Below are positions 26,369 to 36,533 of a stretch of DNA of 64,000 nt, piece after piece (the stretch's first letter is position 1; the number at the start of each line of letters is the position of its first letter). The notes below the pieces were generated by a model. It worked only from the letters and a program-made list of their open reading frames with translations, searched no databases and was not told the DNA's origin. Origin of the DNA: Acidobacteriota bacterium (GTDB taxonomy: Bacteria > Acidobacteriota > Terriglobia > Terriglobales > Acidobacteriaceae); assembly GCA_021792135.1 (NCBI GenBank), contig JAJYVF010000004.1, positions 1-64,000 on the forward strand. The letters run 5' to 3'. The translations under genes were made by a program, and so were the position numbers.

Positions 26369-27161
26369 ATGAAGAGGTTTGAGGGAAAGGTCGTTATCGT
26401 GACAGGGGCGGGTTCTGGAATTGGCGCCGCGACCGCCAAACGGTTCCTCCAGGAAGGCGCCTCCGTTGTTCTCAACGGCCGGCGCAAGGACAAGCTTGAA
26501 GTGACAGCCAACGATTTTCCAAATGACAGAGTTCTGGTTGACAGCGGCGACATCTCCCAAAAAGGGCTATGTCTTCGGACTGATCGAGCGAACCGTTCAG
26601 CGATTCAATCGAATCGACGTTCTGGTGAACAATGCCGCCGTCTCAGCACTTGGCCCCTTTGGCACAACTTCCGAAGAAGAATGGCACAAAGTGATGAGCA
26701 CGAACGTGGACGGCGTCTTCTATGGCATCCGCGCCGCTCTTCCGCACTTGCTCGAGTCCCGAGGATCGATTGTGAACGTGTCATCCGTTTCAGGCCTTGG
26801 CGGGGACTGGTATCAGAGCTTTTACAACGCTTCCAAGGGAGCCATATCGAACCTGACACGATCCCTGGCTCTCGAGTTAGCTCCCCGCGGCGTGAGAGTC
26901 AATGCCGTGAATCCGAGCCTTACATTGACCGAGATGACGGCTGCATTCCAGCAACATCAGCCGCTGATGGAGAAAGTCCTCGAACGTATCCCCCTGGGAC
27001 GTGGTGCAAAGCCTGAGGAAGTCGCCGGCGTAATAGCTTTCCTGGCCAGCGAGGATGCATCGTTCGTAAACGGAGTGAATCTTCCGGTCGATGGTGGAGT
27101 AACGGCCTCGAATGGACAACTGAACCCGACCGCTTTTTTGAAGGACTTCGGGCTGAACTGA
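26369..27161 (+). pseudogene. Short-chain dehydrogenase/reductase, frameshifted
   Basis: The two halves of an SDR enzyme of about 263 residues lie in different frames. The N-terminal half has the cofactor motif [13 protein letters not shown]; the C-terminal half has [16 protein letters not shown]-type VNVSSVSG and the active site Tyr-x3-Lys as YNASKGA. The shift falls near 26560-26567, in a run of A then G within CCCAAAAAGGG, a typical slippage or sequencing-error site. ATG at 26369 has GGAG upstream. The divergent TetR gene and operator palindromes suggest that it is, or was, an inducible detoxification or redox enzyme. Confidence 0.8.
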
Positions 27162-27215
27162 GTCCGATCGGTTGGGAAAAAACATCCGCAAGTCTCAAAA
27201 GAAATCGAGGTAGAG

Positions 27216-27629
27216 ATGACGGACAAAGTAGTGGAGAAGTACCTGAACAACTTTTCCCTGATCAATACGCAGGGCTTGGAGGCTTTCGCCCAGGAGCAGT
27301 CAAAGCTGCTCTCGCCCGATCTTGTCGCTACGACCACCGATTATCGGGGCACGCTCACGAAACATGGTATCGACGGATTCTTCCGCGGTCTGGCAGAGTG
27401 GTCGAAGCATTTTCAATCGAATCATCAATCGCGCAAAGAATTCCTCGAAGACACTCCTGTGCGTGTTTCAGTTCGCGTGTTGAACCGGCTTGGGCTTGTC
27501 ATACCGGTCAATGGCAGGACTGTGAGCGAGGAGAACGAACATGAGTGGACTGAGGAATTCGAGGTGGGTTCTGACGGTCTCATCACAAAAGTTCACGTGA
27601 CCGTGCACTTGAAGGAGCCGCGATCTTAG
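27216..27629 (+). CDS. NTF2/SnoaL-like domain protein
   Basis: This 137-residue protein has an NTF2-like alpha+beta cone layout: an N-terminal helix, a middle region DFVATTTDYRG-like (LVATTTDYRGTLTKHGIDGF) and C-terminal strands ending VHVTVHLK. Members serve as small isomerases, hydrolases or ligand-binding proteins, and the activity cannot be told. It follows the frameshifted SDR gene by 54 bases with its own GAGGTAGAG ribosome site and is probably in the same TetR-controlled unit. Confidence 0.6.
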   Translation: MTDKVVEKYLNNFSLINTQGLEAFAQEQSKLLSPDLVATTTDYRGTLTKHGIDGFFRGLAEWSKHFQSNHQSRKEFLEDTPVRVSVRVLNRLGLVIPVNGRTVSEENEHEWTEEFEVGSDGLITKVHVTVHLKEPRS

Positions 27630-27910
27630 ACGCGGAGTTCTCCACTGCGCGATAGGATTGGCAGAAGGGTTCGTGTTGCTTCGGACAGCTTCGATCGCTG
27701 GAGGGAAACGTGAACGAGGCCAAAATCAGGTGACGCAACCAGGTGGTCGGGCCATCACTTTTTTTCGGGTTAGACAGAAATACATGCCCCAGCCAAACTT
27801 CTGGTGACTGTGGCTGCTCGTTCGCAGCAGCACACTGCCTACCTCAATGGAATCATGGTGGCGGTCCACAAGCCTGTACGCGACCATTCCGGGTGCTGGA
27901 TCGAGCGTCG

Positions 27911-29047
27911 TCACGATGTCCCTTCTCGCCCTCTTGCGAAAGACGCCAAAGTCAGCATTTTCGCATGTTCGGCGATCATGACTTGGTTGATTCCGACCCC
28001 GCTGTCGGGACGACTCGCACGAATCAACTGACGAAAGCACTCGTGCGCTGCAGGTGGAAGTCCCTCGGGACTCTTAATAAGGCTTCGCGTATAACGCATA
28101 CAGAAGCCCGCCAGAAGATCCGCGAGTTGCAAGCCGAGGGAGTCGCCGGATCGAGCAAAAGATAAGGGTGCAGATTCGAGAAACTTGAAATCTGAATGCG
28201 GCGTGTACACGTTCACCGCTGGACTCTCCAGCGATTCTGCGGCTGTCTTGTTTGACTGAAGGATCTCGTCAAAATGGATTTGCTCATCATGGATCATGGC
28301 AACGTCCGACAGCATCCCGCCCTCGTACCGATTGATTCTGGCATAGATATTCATGAGCGATGTCAGATTTGGCAAAAGCCAGATCGGTCTGCCACGCTTG
28401 CTGTTGTCCGGAGGCGGAAGAAACGAGCGCCACGCATCGTTATTTTCGCGTGACTCAGTCTCATACTCATCCAGCACAAGGGTGGCGCTCTTTTGAATCG
28501 CCTGTGCTCTGCCCGTCTCGTCCTGGGTGCTACGAGAGAAATTGAGAAGAGTCTGGAATTCAGCGCGAAGAGTAGAGTCTTCCGGAGTATTGCACGCTGC
28601 GACAAAGGCGTCGAACACTTCGGCGGGAGCATTGCGGTAAAGGAACTCGGCCAGCTCATTTCTCACATAAGCGGTCCTTGGACCTTCAGGGCTTCCCTCG
28701 AAGGGGCGTAGAAGCTGAAATGTGAGGATGCCCATGCAGAGGAAGAACTTCTTGTCGACGATTTCAATGAAGTAGGGCAGATCATGGTCACAGATCAGAC
28801 GTACGACGTCCAGAATGAACCCGGGCTTGTCCGACAGAGCTGAGGACTTCAATTCCTGGATGCGGACCCTGTGTTTGCGCCTAAGCGCAGGGAGGACCTC
28901 CTCAACCAGAGCAATATCTGGAATTCCGACGGCGGCCAGCGAAAAGTACGGTTGATCTCCGAAACCGAGAAGGCCATCGTACCTGGCAAGATCCCCGGTG
29001 TTGCCACTCTCGTCGATGTAATAGGAAATGCGGATTGGTTCTTGCAT
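27911..29047 (-). CDS. DUF3800 domain protein
   Basis: This 378-residue protein has an N terminus YYIDESGNTGDLARYDG, the hallmark of DUF3800, an RNase H-like family frequent in defence islands. A second conserved block near the C terminus (SFARSGDSLGLQLADLLAGF) supplies the later acidic residues. Function is not established; nuclease activity is the usual proposal. It is 48 bases downstream of the RES toxin gene on the same strand. Confidence 0.82.
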   Translation of the reverse strand: MQEPIRISYYIDESGNTGDLARYDGLLGFGDQPYFSLAAVGIPDIALVEEVLPALRRKHRVRIQELKSSALSDKPGFILDVVRLICDHDLPYFIEIVDKKFFLCMGILTFQLLRPFEGSPEGPRTAYVRNELAEFLYRNAPAEVFDAFVAACNTPEDSTLRAEFQTLLNFSRSTQDETGRAQAIQKSATLVLDEYETESRENNDAWRSFLPPPDNSKRGRPIWLLPNLTSLMNIYARINRYEGGMLSDVAMIHDEQIHFDEILQSNKTAAESLESPAVNVYTPHSDFKFLESAPLSFARSGDSLGLQLADLLAGFCMRYTRSLIKSPEGLPPAAHECFRQLIRASRPDSGVGINQVMIAEHAKMLTLASFARGREGTS

Positions 29048-29095
29048 GAGCGGAGTGCGACGACCAGCCTTTCTTGGATTGTCTTGTGGCCGGCA

Positions 29096-29791
29096 TTAGA
29101 GGCCCGACGGGGTAGCCTCGAAGTCGATTGTGTCTGTGCCCGCCTCTACTGTGAGCCGATATTGCTGGCCACGGCGAGGATGAAAGACGAGCGCAGGACG
29201 GAAGCAGGCAATGCAGGTCCCGGAGAATCTCCGGACGCTTGGGTACACAATTCCATTCGACCCCTCAAACAGGAGTTTGGTCGCGAGCGCTTGCGAAGCG
29301 CTGTAGCACTGCGGAACGGGTCCGGGTTGCAGGCAATCCCTCTGCTCTTCCGCGTCCAAGCTGTGGAACCATCCTGAGAAGTCGGCGAGGAACTCGATGT
29401 AATCGAAGGTGTGCTTTCCCGGAATCCGGCCTTCAGAGAGGAAGCGGCGCTTGTGAAATGCGACCTCGGCAGCCGACGTCTCGATCTCAAAACCGGCGTA
29501 CCAGGCGCCACGCTGCGCACCATGGAAACGGCCACCGTGCGGGCCGTGGTGACTGAAGGCGGCATTGACGATGTGCGCTTCAGGCACGCCTAACAGCAAT
29601 TCGCCGGGGCCAAGTGCGCTGTTTCCTCCTCGTTCGGCAATCCGGCGCTCGTTTGTTGCGGCGTCAAGTTCGCTCAGGTCCGCGAGCACATTGGCAGGCA
29701 GGGGGAGGCTTTCGAGAACGCTCTCTGCGCCATACTTTGCAGGGATCAGCCTGTGCGTACCCGCCTGGTCGAACTGTTCGAGCCGTGCCAA
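29096..29791 (-). CDS. RES-domain toxin
   Basis: This 231-residue protein has a RES domain, named for conserved Arg, Glu and Ser. The Arg lies in GGRFHGAQRGAWYAGFE with the following Glu in IETSAAEVAFHK, and a Ser-containing segment FEGSNGIVYPSVR comes later. RES toxins degrade NAD+ or ADP-ribosylate targets and pair with Xre/MbcA/ParS antitoxins. The start appears to be TTG at 29791, directly abutting the antitoxin stop (TGATTG). Confidence 0.88.
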   Translation of the reverse strand: MARLEQFDQAGTHRLIPAKYGAESVLESLPLPANVLADLSELDAATNERRIAERGGNSALGPGELLLGVPEAHIVNAAFSHHGPHGGRFHGAQRGAWYAGFEIETSAAEVAFHKRRFLSEGRIPGKHTFDYIEFLADFSGWFHSLDAEEQRDCLQPGPVPQCYSASQALATKLLFEGSNGIVYPSVRRFSGTCIACFRPALVFHPRRGQQYRLTVEAGTDTIDFEATPSGL

Positions 29792-30226
29792 TCAGTGCCC
29801 ACCACGCTCCGCGTCAAGGAGACTTCGCACCTGCTGCAGCCCGGGGATTCCTTCACGCACCATGTAATCGATGGGGGTCTGCCCTCGGAAGAGCAGATTG
29901 TCGTTCGGCTGCGTGATCCAGCGATCTGCCAGATCATCTGGCAGGAGGATATGGAGAGCCTTGTAGATTCCGACGATGTAAGAAATCCGTGTCAGTTCGT
30001 CCTGCCGTAGCGTTCCGGCGGCGGACTTCAACTTGTAGACGGTCGAGCGGGGCATCCCCCCAAGCAGTTCCCCAGCGCGCTCGATCGGAATCTGCCACTT
30101 GTCCATAATGGCGAAGAACCCATCAATCGCAGACTGGCTCAACCGCTCACGCGTCTCCAGACGGCTCAAATCCGGGGTGGCATCGAACTGGTACCCGGGA
30201 GCGGCATAGGTAGGAAATGTCGCCAT
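29792..30226 (-). CDS. Xre/MbcA/ParS-type antitoxin of the RES toxin
   Basis: This 144-residue protein has the Xre-like N-terminal fold and a C-terminal MbcA/ParS toxin-binding segment (NDNLLFRGQTPIDYMV, then QVRSLLDAERGG), where DUF2384-type proteins contact RES toxins. The start at 30226 (MATFPTY) was preferred to the ATG at 30241. It precedes the toxin without a gap and should repress its own promoter in the short stretch shared with the divergent nuclease-STAND gene. Confidence 0.88.
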   Translation of the reverse strand: MATFPTYAAPGYQFDATPDLSRLETRERLSQSAIDGFFAIMDKWQIPIERAGELLGGMPRSTVYKLKSAAGTLRQDELTRISYIVGIYKALHILLPDDLADRWITQPNDNLLFRGQTPIDYMVREGIPGLQQVRSLLDAERGGH

Positions 30227-30409
30227 AGCTATTGCCTCCACACTTGAATTGTCTCATAATAGATAAAATATGTCTACATCTGGATGGATGCCAGGGGCGA
30301 CATCCTGCGTTGTGGACACAGATATGAGGCGAGGCGGTCCTCGGCAGTGCCAAACGCAGTGACAACAATACGATCGGCAAGACAGCGAGGCCGTGCAGGC
30401 GGCCCTGGG

Positions 30410-33400
30410 ATGCAGGGCGGAGCACGGTATCAGAATCAGGTAACGGCATGGCTGGCTGTCAAGATGCTCTCCGAGCGGCCTGCGGCACCGATCCTCTCGC
30501 GCGGGACGTTGAGTTACATCGCTGCAGAGTCGGGTGAGGCTGTCGATGACGTGCTCGCCGGGACCGACCAAGGGAGTTTCGCGTTCGTCCAAGCCAAGCG
30601 GAGACTCTCACTTTCGACGCGAGAGGGCTCTGACCTTGAAGGAGTGGTGAATCAGGCCGTCCGCCAGATTGCGGGCGCGGTGGAGCCTCACCTCCGGCCG
30701 TGGTCGAGAACGCTGAATCCAGGTTCGGACCGCCTGCTGCTGGTCACATCATCGGATTCTCCGGCGACAATCAAAACGCATCTGCGGGATGCGCTTCAAC
30801 GGATTGGTGGCCTGCACCCTGACCAGACGGTCATGGATGCGGCTAAGAACGGTGGGGAAAAAGGCGCATTGGCTGACCTCCTCACTCTGGTGGACCGCGA
30901 ATGGGTCAAAGTGACGGGCGCTGCACCGACAGTGGAGGAGCAAAAACTATTCTTGAAGCTCTTCGACGTAGAGGTGCTTGATCCCGATGACGGAGAGGTT
31001 CACGAGGGTGGAGCGAAAGCGGACCTCGCAGCCTTTGTGCTCGAAGACGCAGGCCAGGAGCACGTCGCCTGGAACTCGCTCGTCACTCTCTGCGGATCGA
31101 GTGCGACTCGACAGACGGGCTTCACCATCGAAGCACTGCGACGCAACCTTCGCGACGATAACCTCGCGCTCAAGGCGGTGCAGAGCTTTGCCGCCGACAT
31201 CGAGGCGCTTCGCCAGCACACCAAGGCCACCCTCGACCGGCTGGCAGGGCTGTCGCGCATTCGGATCGGAGGCCAGGACCTCAAAGTCGAACGGCCTGCG
31301 GTGACGGAACTGCTCCAAATCTCCAGCCAAACATCGAGTCTGGTTGTCGGCCAGCCGGGAGCGGGCAAGTCAGGCGCCACCCACGATGTAGGCCGTCAAC
31401 TGTTGGAGCAAGGCCGCGATGTGATTTGCTTCGCGGTCGATCGGTTGGATTTTACCAACCTCTCTCTTGTCCGTGCCGAATTGGGCTTGCAGCACTCGTT
31501 GACCGATGTGATCAAGGCCTGGGACGGAGACGGCAAGGGCGTCATTCTCATCGACGCTCTGGACGCTGCGCGGGGTGTCGCTGCCGGAGAAGTTATTCTC
31601 TCGCTGATTCAGGAGCTTAAGAACGGCTCGCGCTGGAACGTCGTTGCGAGCGTGCGCAAATGGGACCTGCGCTACAACCCCGATCTACGCGCAACCTTCC
31701 GCCCGACCGCCGCAGTCGACGTTTCCCCGAGCCTTATCGACTCCGAGTTCTCGGATGTAACGCACGTCAATGTTTCTGTGTTCTCCCTCGAAGAGCTGGA
31801 CGAGATCTGCTCCGGCTCTCCGGCCCTGCGAACACTCAAAGAGAGCGCAAATCAGGTCACCCTTGGGCTCCTTCGCGTCCCCTTCAACCTGCGCCTCGCG
31901 GCTGAGTTGCTGGACAGCGGGATGCAGCCGGCGGAGTTCTCCCCGCTGCGCGACCAGGTGGGGCTTCTTGAAGCGTACTGGAAGCGGAGAGTTGCCGTTG
32001 TCCCTGGCGGCGACGGCCGCGAACAAGTGCTTCGCCTCTGCCTCGCGGATATGGTTGCGAATCGACGGCTGCGCACCAGCCGCGGGAAAGCTCTCGAAGG
32101 CGGCGGAACACAGTCCCTTGAGGAATTGCTCAGCCTGAACGTCCTGGGCGAGTGGCAGGCACCCTCGGCCAGCAGTCCAAACCGTCAGCTCCTTGCCTTT
32201 GCCCACAATGTCCTGTTCGACTTTGGAGCAGCGGAACTCTATCTGCCGCAGGAGCCGGACGACTTCCTCGCGATGATGGCGGCACAGCCGGACCTCGCAC
32301 TGTTGCTTCGTCCCAGCTTGCATATGTGGTTCCAGCGCCTCTGGATAACGGACAAGACGGCGTTCTGGCGCCTGGCCTTTCAGCTGTGCGCGAACGAGGC
32401 ACTTCCTGCGCTCTTGCAGTCCTGCCCGCTGGCGATCGTCGCCCAAAACGCGAAGACCCCAGACGAAGTGGAGCTACTCGCCGTACAACTTCGGAAGCAG
32501 CCTGCAGATCAAACTCCAGGCGCTGCGCGGGCCTACCGCCATCTGGTGGGCGTGCTCGTAGCAGGCGGGGACGATAGCCAGCCCGATCTCGGCGAGGCCG
32601 CCGGCCCTTGGCTAGATCTTGCATCGGACGCCCTGGTTCCTGTCGGCGCGAGCCAGGCGGTCGATGCTCACTCATGGCTCGACTCGGCACTCCAGAAGTG
32701 GGGCACGCAGACGCTCCAGCAAATGACCCGGTTAGGCGAACTCGCGCGCATCGTGCTTGAGCGCGTTTGGGCAGCCGAGAATCGCAATAGCCCTTGGGCG
32801 AAGGCTGCGATCAAGAACGTCGTCATTACCTTCGGGAGCGATTGCGAGGCCTCCGCTACGCTGCTGCGGAAGGCATTTGAGATCGACCATCTCAAGCAGT
32901 ACGGCCATGAAGAACTCACACCGATGGCGCGCGAAGCCGCCCGTCTTGCGAGACTTGAACCCGATTTCGTGCGCGATCTCTACATCGCCGCCTTCAGTTG
33001 GCAAGAGACATCAGATGACCAGACGTTCCTTCTGCAGAGCCGGCTGAACGGCTTCTTGTCGAATCGTGCGCAGGACTACAAACACGCCCGCTGGGAGCTG
33101 GCGCAGCGTTACGGGCGATTCCTGGAAGCGGCGCCGACCGCCGCAACGCAGGCCCTCTTATCGATCATTGAAGCGGAGTGCCGGAAGAAGCACCGGGACA
33201 CCACCGAAATGGTTCCATTCACGATTGCGGGCATCACCACCGGAATCCGCGAGGACCACTCCCACGTCTGGGACACAGGCTATGGCATGGACGAGAATGC
33301 CCACGCCATCCTGAACGGCTTCTTTCATTACCTGCAGACGTGCCTGGAGAATCCCACGCGCGCCGCATTTACTACGGCTCTCATCCGGTACTTACTCGCT

Positions 33401-35314
33401 GCCGCACGAGACGCGATCTTCTGGCGTCGCCTCCTGACCCTCGCCACAAGATTCCCGGCACTCGCCCAACAGATGAGTGATGCCGCCTCTGCTGAGCCTC
33501 TGCTTCTGGCGTCCGACATGGAACGCCCCATGTACCTGCTTATCGAAGTACTTCACCCGGTTTCAAGCCCGGAGGAGCGGGCCGCTATTGAAACCGCCAT
33601 CATGGCGCTGGGTAATCTGGATGAACCGCGGCGACGGTGGGGAGAACATCGGCGCGACACGTACTTGGCAGCGCTGCGCGACGATGCCATCGTGACCGAC
33701 CAAGTTCGTGCCAGGATTGCGGAGCTGCGCGCAGCCTCTACCCTGCGCACGAGTGCGCCGATGGACCCCACCGCACAAGGGGGCGCAATGGCGGTCGAGC
33801 CCGATCAGATCTATGAGATGGGTGGCATCTCCACGGAAGGGCCGGCCAATCAACACCTCGTAGCTCTGCTGCATCCGGTACGTGAGTTCTGCGGCCTCTT
33901 TTCGAGGAATGGGGACGGGCCGGGTATCTCGGAGGCGGCCGCAGCACTACCCGCACTGAATACCCTCGAAAGCGCGCTCCGCGCTGCCGACCCGGCGGCA
34001 ACGACAAAGGAATTTGTCCAGATCGGTTACGGATTCCTGATCGAAGCAGCATCGAAGATCGCTCACATTCCGGAGCTGGACGCCACAAGCGACCTCGGCA
34101 TCCTGGTACAGCGGCTTCTCGACGAGGGCGTAACAGCGTACTGGCCGGCAACGGGTTCCGACGATGCGCAGTACGAGGGCGGATGGAGTTCCTGGCCTGG
34201 AAGGATCGAAGCAGTTAAGGGACTATTCTCGCTCTTCGCCAAAGCTAGTTTCAACGCTCAGCACACTCTTGATGGCATTCGGACCCTCGCTCAGGACCGC
34301 CTGCCCGTCGTGCGCTTCCAGGTTGCCCAGAGGGTGACGCTGCTCTATGAGCGCGCCCCAGAGGTGATGTGGGAGTTGATCGAGTCGCTGGCCAACGACC
34401 CCAACTACAGAATTCGAATAGAAGTGATCGCCAACCTCGACCGGCTTGGACGCGCGCATCCGGACCGCGCTTTGGCGCTGGTCGCGAAGATGCTGGACGA
34501 GGCCGGGACCGTCCACAGCAAATCGGAAGAGGTCGCGCGGAGCGCCATCGCCTCTCTCACCTGCTACTACGCCTGGCGCGACGACCCGACAGCGAAGGCT
34601 TCGATCGAACAGATCGTCGCGGGACTGCCGGCGACCGCACACAATGCCGGTAGAGTGTTTCCCACTCTTCGGAACGCCCTGCAGTACACGGAACCCGCCA
34701 ATCCCGAGCGAGCACTTAAGACACGAGAGCGGGCAGCGAAGCTCTTCAACGCGATTATCAGTACGGCCGTTCCAACGCTACGGGAGCTCATTGAAAAGCG
34801 CTTGCGGCGCGAGGAACTGACAGAAGAGGAGTGGGCACAATTCAACGATCTGGAACGCCTGCTCGTCGTCTGCAGCACCGAGCTCTACTTCGCGTCAGGA
34901 GCGTTCCAGGAGCCTCGTTACGGGCTGCCTCCAGTGCTGACCAACCCGGAGCAGACGGAGCTCTATCACGCCCTCGCTCCAAGCTGGGACCTGCTGGCCG
35001 AGATTGGCTCCCCAAACCTGGTTCATCACCTGGTCCAGACGCTCGAGATGTTCGTGCCAATCGATCCTGCGAGGGCCTTCCTTCTCATAGGCAAGGCGGT
35101 GCTGGCTGGCAAACTTTGGAGCTATCACTTCGAAGATCAAGCCGTGGAACTCGTCGTGCGGATCATCCGCACTTACATCGCCGAGCATCGGTCGATCTTT
35201 GAGAACAACCCGGACTGCCTCAGGGCGCTCCGCGAGTTGCTCGATCTCTTTATCACCGCGGGCTGGCCAGCAGCCAGGATCGTTGCCTACCGGGTGGATG
35301 AAGTATTTCGGTAG
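30410..35314 (+). CDS. Nuclease-STAND NTPase fusion, probable anti-phage defence protein
   Basis: This protein of about 1634 residues has three parts. Residues 1-150 resemble the PD-(D/E)xK nuclease domain found at the N terminus of Cap4/Avs-type proteins: GARYQNQVTAWLA, Asp46-Asp47 in EAVDDVLAG and Gln61-Ala-Lys63 in FVQAKRR. A P-loop NTPase follows, with Walker A GQPGAGKS at 314-321 and Walker B VILIDALD at 378-385. The last 1000 residues are helical and repeat-rich (ARM/HEAT-like, for example VRFQVAQRV, then DPNYRIRIEVIANL), a likely sensor. ATG at 30410 places the nuclease motif at the N terminus as in relatives; ATG at 30284 would add 42 low-quality residues. A second nuclease-like gene follows after 30 bases. 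Confidence 0.8.
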   Translation: MQGGARYQNQVTAWLAVKMLSERPAAPILSRGTLSYIAAESGEAVDDVLAGTDQGSFAFVQAKRRLSLSTREGSDLEGVVNQAVRQIAGAVEPHLRPWSRTLNPGSDRLLLVTSSDSPATIKTHLRDALQRIGGLHPDQTVMDAAKNGGEKGALADLLTLVDREWVKVTGAAPTVEEQKLFLKLFDVEVLDPDDGEVHEGGAKADLAAFVLEDAGQEHVAWNSLVTLCGSSATRQTGFTIEALRRNLRDDNLALKAVQSFAADIEALRQHTKATLDRLAGLSRIRIGGQDLKVERPAVTELLQISSQTSSLVVGQPGAGKSGATHDVGRQLLEQGRDVICFAVDRLDFTNLSLVRAELGLQHSLTDVIKAWDGDGKGVILIDALDAARGVAAGEVILSLIQELKNGSRWNVVASVRKWDLRYNPDLRATFRPTAAVDVSPSLIDSEFSDVTHVNVSVFSLEELDEICSGSPALRTLKESANQVTLGLLRVPFNLRLAAELLDSGMQPAEFSPLRDQVGLLEAYWKRRVAVVPGGDGREQVLRLCLADMVANRRLRTSRGKALEGGGTQSLEELLSLNVLGEWQAPSASSPNRQLLAFAHNVLFDFGAAELYLPQEPDDFLAMMAAQPDLALLLRPSLHMWFQRLWITDKTAFWRLAFQLCANEALPALLQSCPLAIVAQNAKTPDEVELLAVQLRKQPADQTPGAARAYRHLVGVLVAGGDDSQPDLGEAAGPWLDLASDALVPVGASQAVDAHSWLDSALQKWGTQTLQQMTRLGELARIVLERVWAAENRNSPWAKAAIKNVVITFGSDCEASATLLRKAFEIDHLKQYGHEELTPMAREAARLARLEPDFVRDLYIAAFSWQETSDDQTFLLQSRLNGFLSNRAQDYKHARWELAQRYGRFLEAAPTAATQALLSIIEAECRKKHRDTTEMVPFTIAGITTGIREDHSHVWDTGYGMDENAHAILNGFFHYLQTCLENPTRAAFTTALIRYLLAAARDAIFWRRLLTLATRFPALAQQMSDAASAEPLLLASDMERPMYLLIEVLHPVSSPEERAAIETAIMALGNLDEPRRRWGEHRRDTYLAALRDDAIVTDQVRARIAELRAASTLRTSAPMDPTAQGGAMAVEPDQIYEMGGISTEGPANQHLVALLHPVREFCGLFSRNGDGPGISEAAAALPALNTLESALRAADPAATTKEFVQIGYGFLIEAASKIAHIPELDATSDLGILVQRLLDEGVTAYWPATGSDDAQYEGGWSSWPGRIEAVKGLFSLFAKASFNAQHTLDGIRTLAQDRLPVVRFQVAQRVTLLYERAPEVMWELIESLANDPNYRIRIEVIANLDRLGRAHPDRALALVAKMLDEAGTVHSKSEEVARSAIASLTCYYAWRDDPTAKASIEQIVAGLPATAHNAGRVFPTLRNALQYTEPANPERALKTRERAAKLFNAIISTAVPTLRELIEKRLRREELTEEEWAQFNDLERLLVVCSTELYFASGAFQEPRYGLPPVLTNPEQTELYHALAPSWDLLAEIGSPNLVHHLVQTLEMFVPIDPARAFLLIGKAVLAGKLWSYHFEDQAVELVVRIIRTYIAEHRSIFENNPDCLRALRELLDLFITAGWPAARIVAYRVDEVFR

Positions 35315-35344
35315 AAGAGCCTGAACATCAGGGAGAACCGTACC

Positions 35345-36514
35345 ATGCCACTATTTGAGCCCTCTGCGGCGCCGATCGGACAGCGGCCCAAGCGCTACGG
35401 AGAATCGATCTACGCCTATTATCGCGACAGCGAGAGACCGGGCATCGCAGCTATCCGCACGCTCCTCGAAGATTGGTTCCTCGAACTGCCCGAAGACGAA
35501 CGATTGGATCTCCAGCAACGCTTCAGGTCGCGCATTGATCGGCAGCACCGGTCCGCTGTTTTTGAGCTGTTCCTCCACCACCTGCTTCTTCGCTGCGGAT
35601 TCGAAGTCGGATTTCACCCGGACATTCCAGGCGTCGCAACACACCCCGATTTTCTAGTCAGCCGGAATGGGCAAGAGCTCTTTTATCTGGAGGCTATCGC
35701 CGTCGGCAATTCTATGAGGGAAGAGGCTGAGGCGAACCGGATGAACCAGGTATACGACGCACTGAACAACCTCGCTTCACCGGACTTCTATCTTGGATTG
35801 CGAGTGGAGGGCGCGCCTGATACCCCACCGCCAGGCGCAAGGCTGCGCGGAGAAATCGGTCGATGGTTGGCGACGTTGGATCGGCAGGCAATCCAGCAGT
35901 GCTATCTCGAGGAACGATATGGAGACGTTCCAACGTATGAATGGGCCCATGACGGCTGGCGCATCATCTTCGATCCGATACCCAAGGGCGACGAGGCCCG
36001 GACGAACCCTTCAGTGCGCCCTATCGGCATGACTATGCCGATGCAGGCTACACAACTCAGTCTGGATGAATCGTTGAAGGACGGTGTAGCAACGAAAGAC
36101 AGGTATGGGCGACTGGCTTTACCGTTCGTCGTTGCCATACAGGTCGTCGACGAGTTCCGCATCGCTAAGATCGACGTCATGAACGGCTTATTCGGACCGG
36201 AAGCAGTGACAATCGACGCACAAGGAAACCCGCGAACAGCGCGAGTCCCGGACGGCGCGTGGATAACTGCGAATGGGCCCATTCACCGGACTATCAGCGC
36301 CGTGATGGCTTGGTCCACGCTTGAGCCGTGGAACTTCACTGCGATCGAACCCATCGTAGTCCACAATCCATATGCTTCTTTGCCTCTCGCCAACGACACC
36401 CTGCCGCTCCTCCAACATGTCGTGGATCATCAAAAAGGCGTCCTGGCTGAACAGGCTGGGCGATCTATGGAAGATATCCTGGGACTAGCGAAAGAATGGG
36501 TGCGCGAGGCATAA
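35345..36514 (+). CDS. Restriction-endonuclease-fold-like protein downstream of nuclease-STAND gene
   Basis: This 389-residue protein has a segment resembling a PD-(D/E)xK core at about 70-120: Glu74 in FELFLHHLLLRCGFEV, Asp102 in HPDFLV and Glu116 in YLEAIAVG. The Lys of the third motif is replaced (EAIA), so catalysis is uncertain. The rest is unfamiliar. AGGGAGAA lies seven bases upstream of ATG 35345. Thirty bases separate it from the nuclease-STAND gene, so the two form an operon and probably one defence system. Confidence 0.62.
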   Translation: MPLFEPSAAPIGQRPKRYGESIYAYYRDSERPGIAAIRTLLEDWFLELPEDERLDLQQRFRSRIDRQHRSAVFELFLHHLLLRCGFEVGFHPDIPGVATHPDFLVSRNGQELFYLEAIAVGNSMREEAEANRMNQVYDALNNLASPDFYLGLRVEGAPDTPPPGARLRGEIGRWLATLDRQAIQQCYLEERYGDVPTYEWAHDGWRIIFDPIPKGDEARTNPSVRPIGMTMPMQATQLSLDESLKDGVATKDRYGRLALPFVVAIQVVDEFRIAKIDVMNGLFGPEAVTIDAQGNPRTARVPDGAWITANGPIHRTISAVMAWSTLEPWNFTAIEPIVVHNPYASLPLANDTLPLLQHVVDHQKGVLAEQAGRSMEDILGLAKEWVREA

Positions 36515-36533
36515 GAACGCTCGCCTGGACCGG

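Noticed and set aside
30284-30409. N-terminal 42-residue extension of the nuclease-STAND protein
   Set aside because: The extension is Arg-rich, lacks similarity to nuclease-STAND relatives as I know them and would leave almost no room for the divergent promoter.
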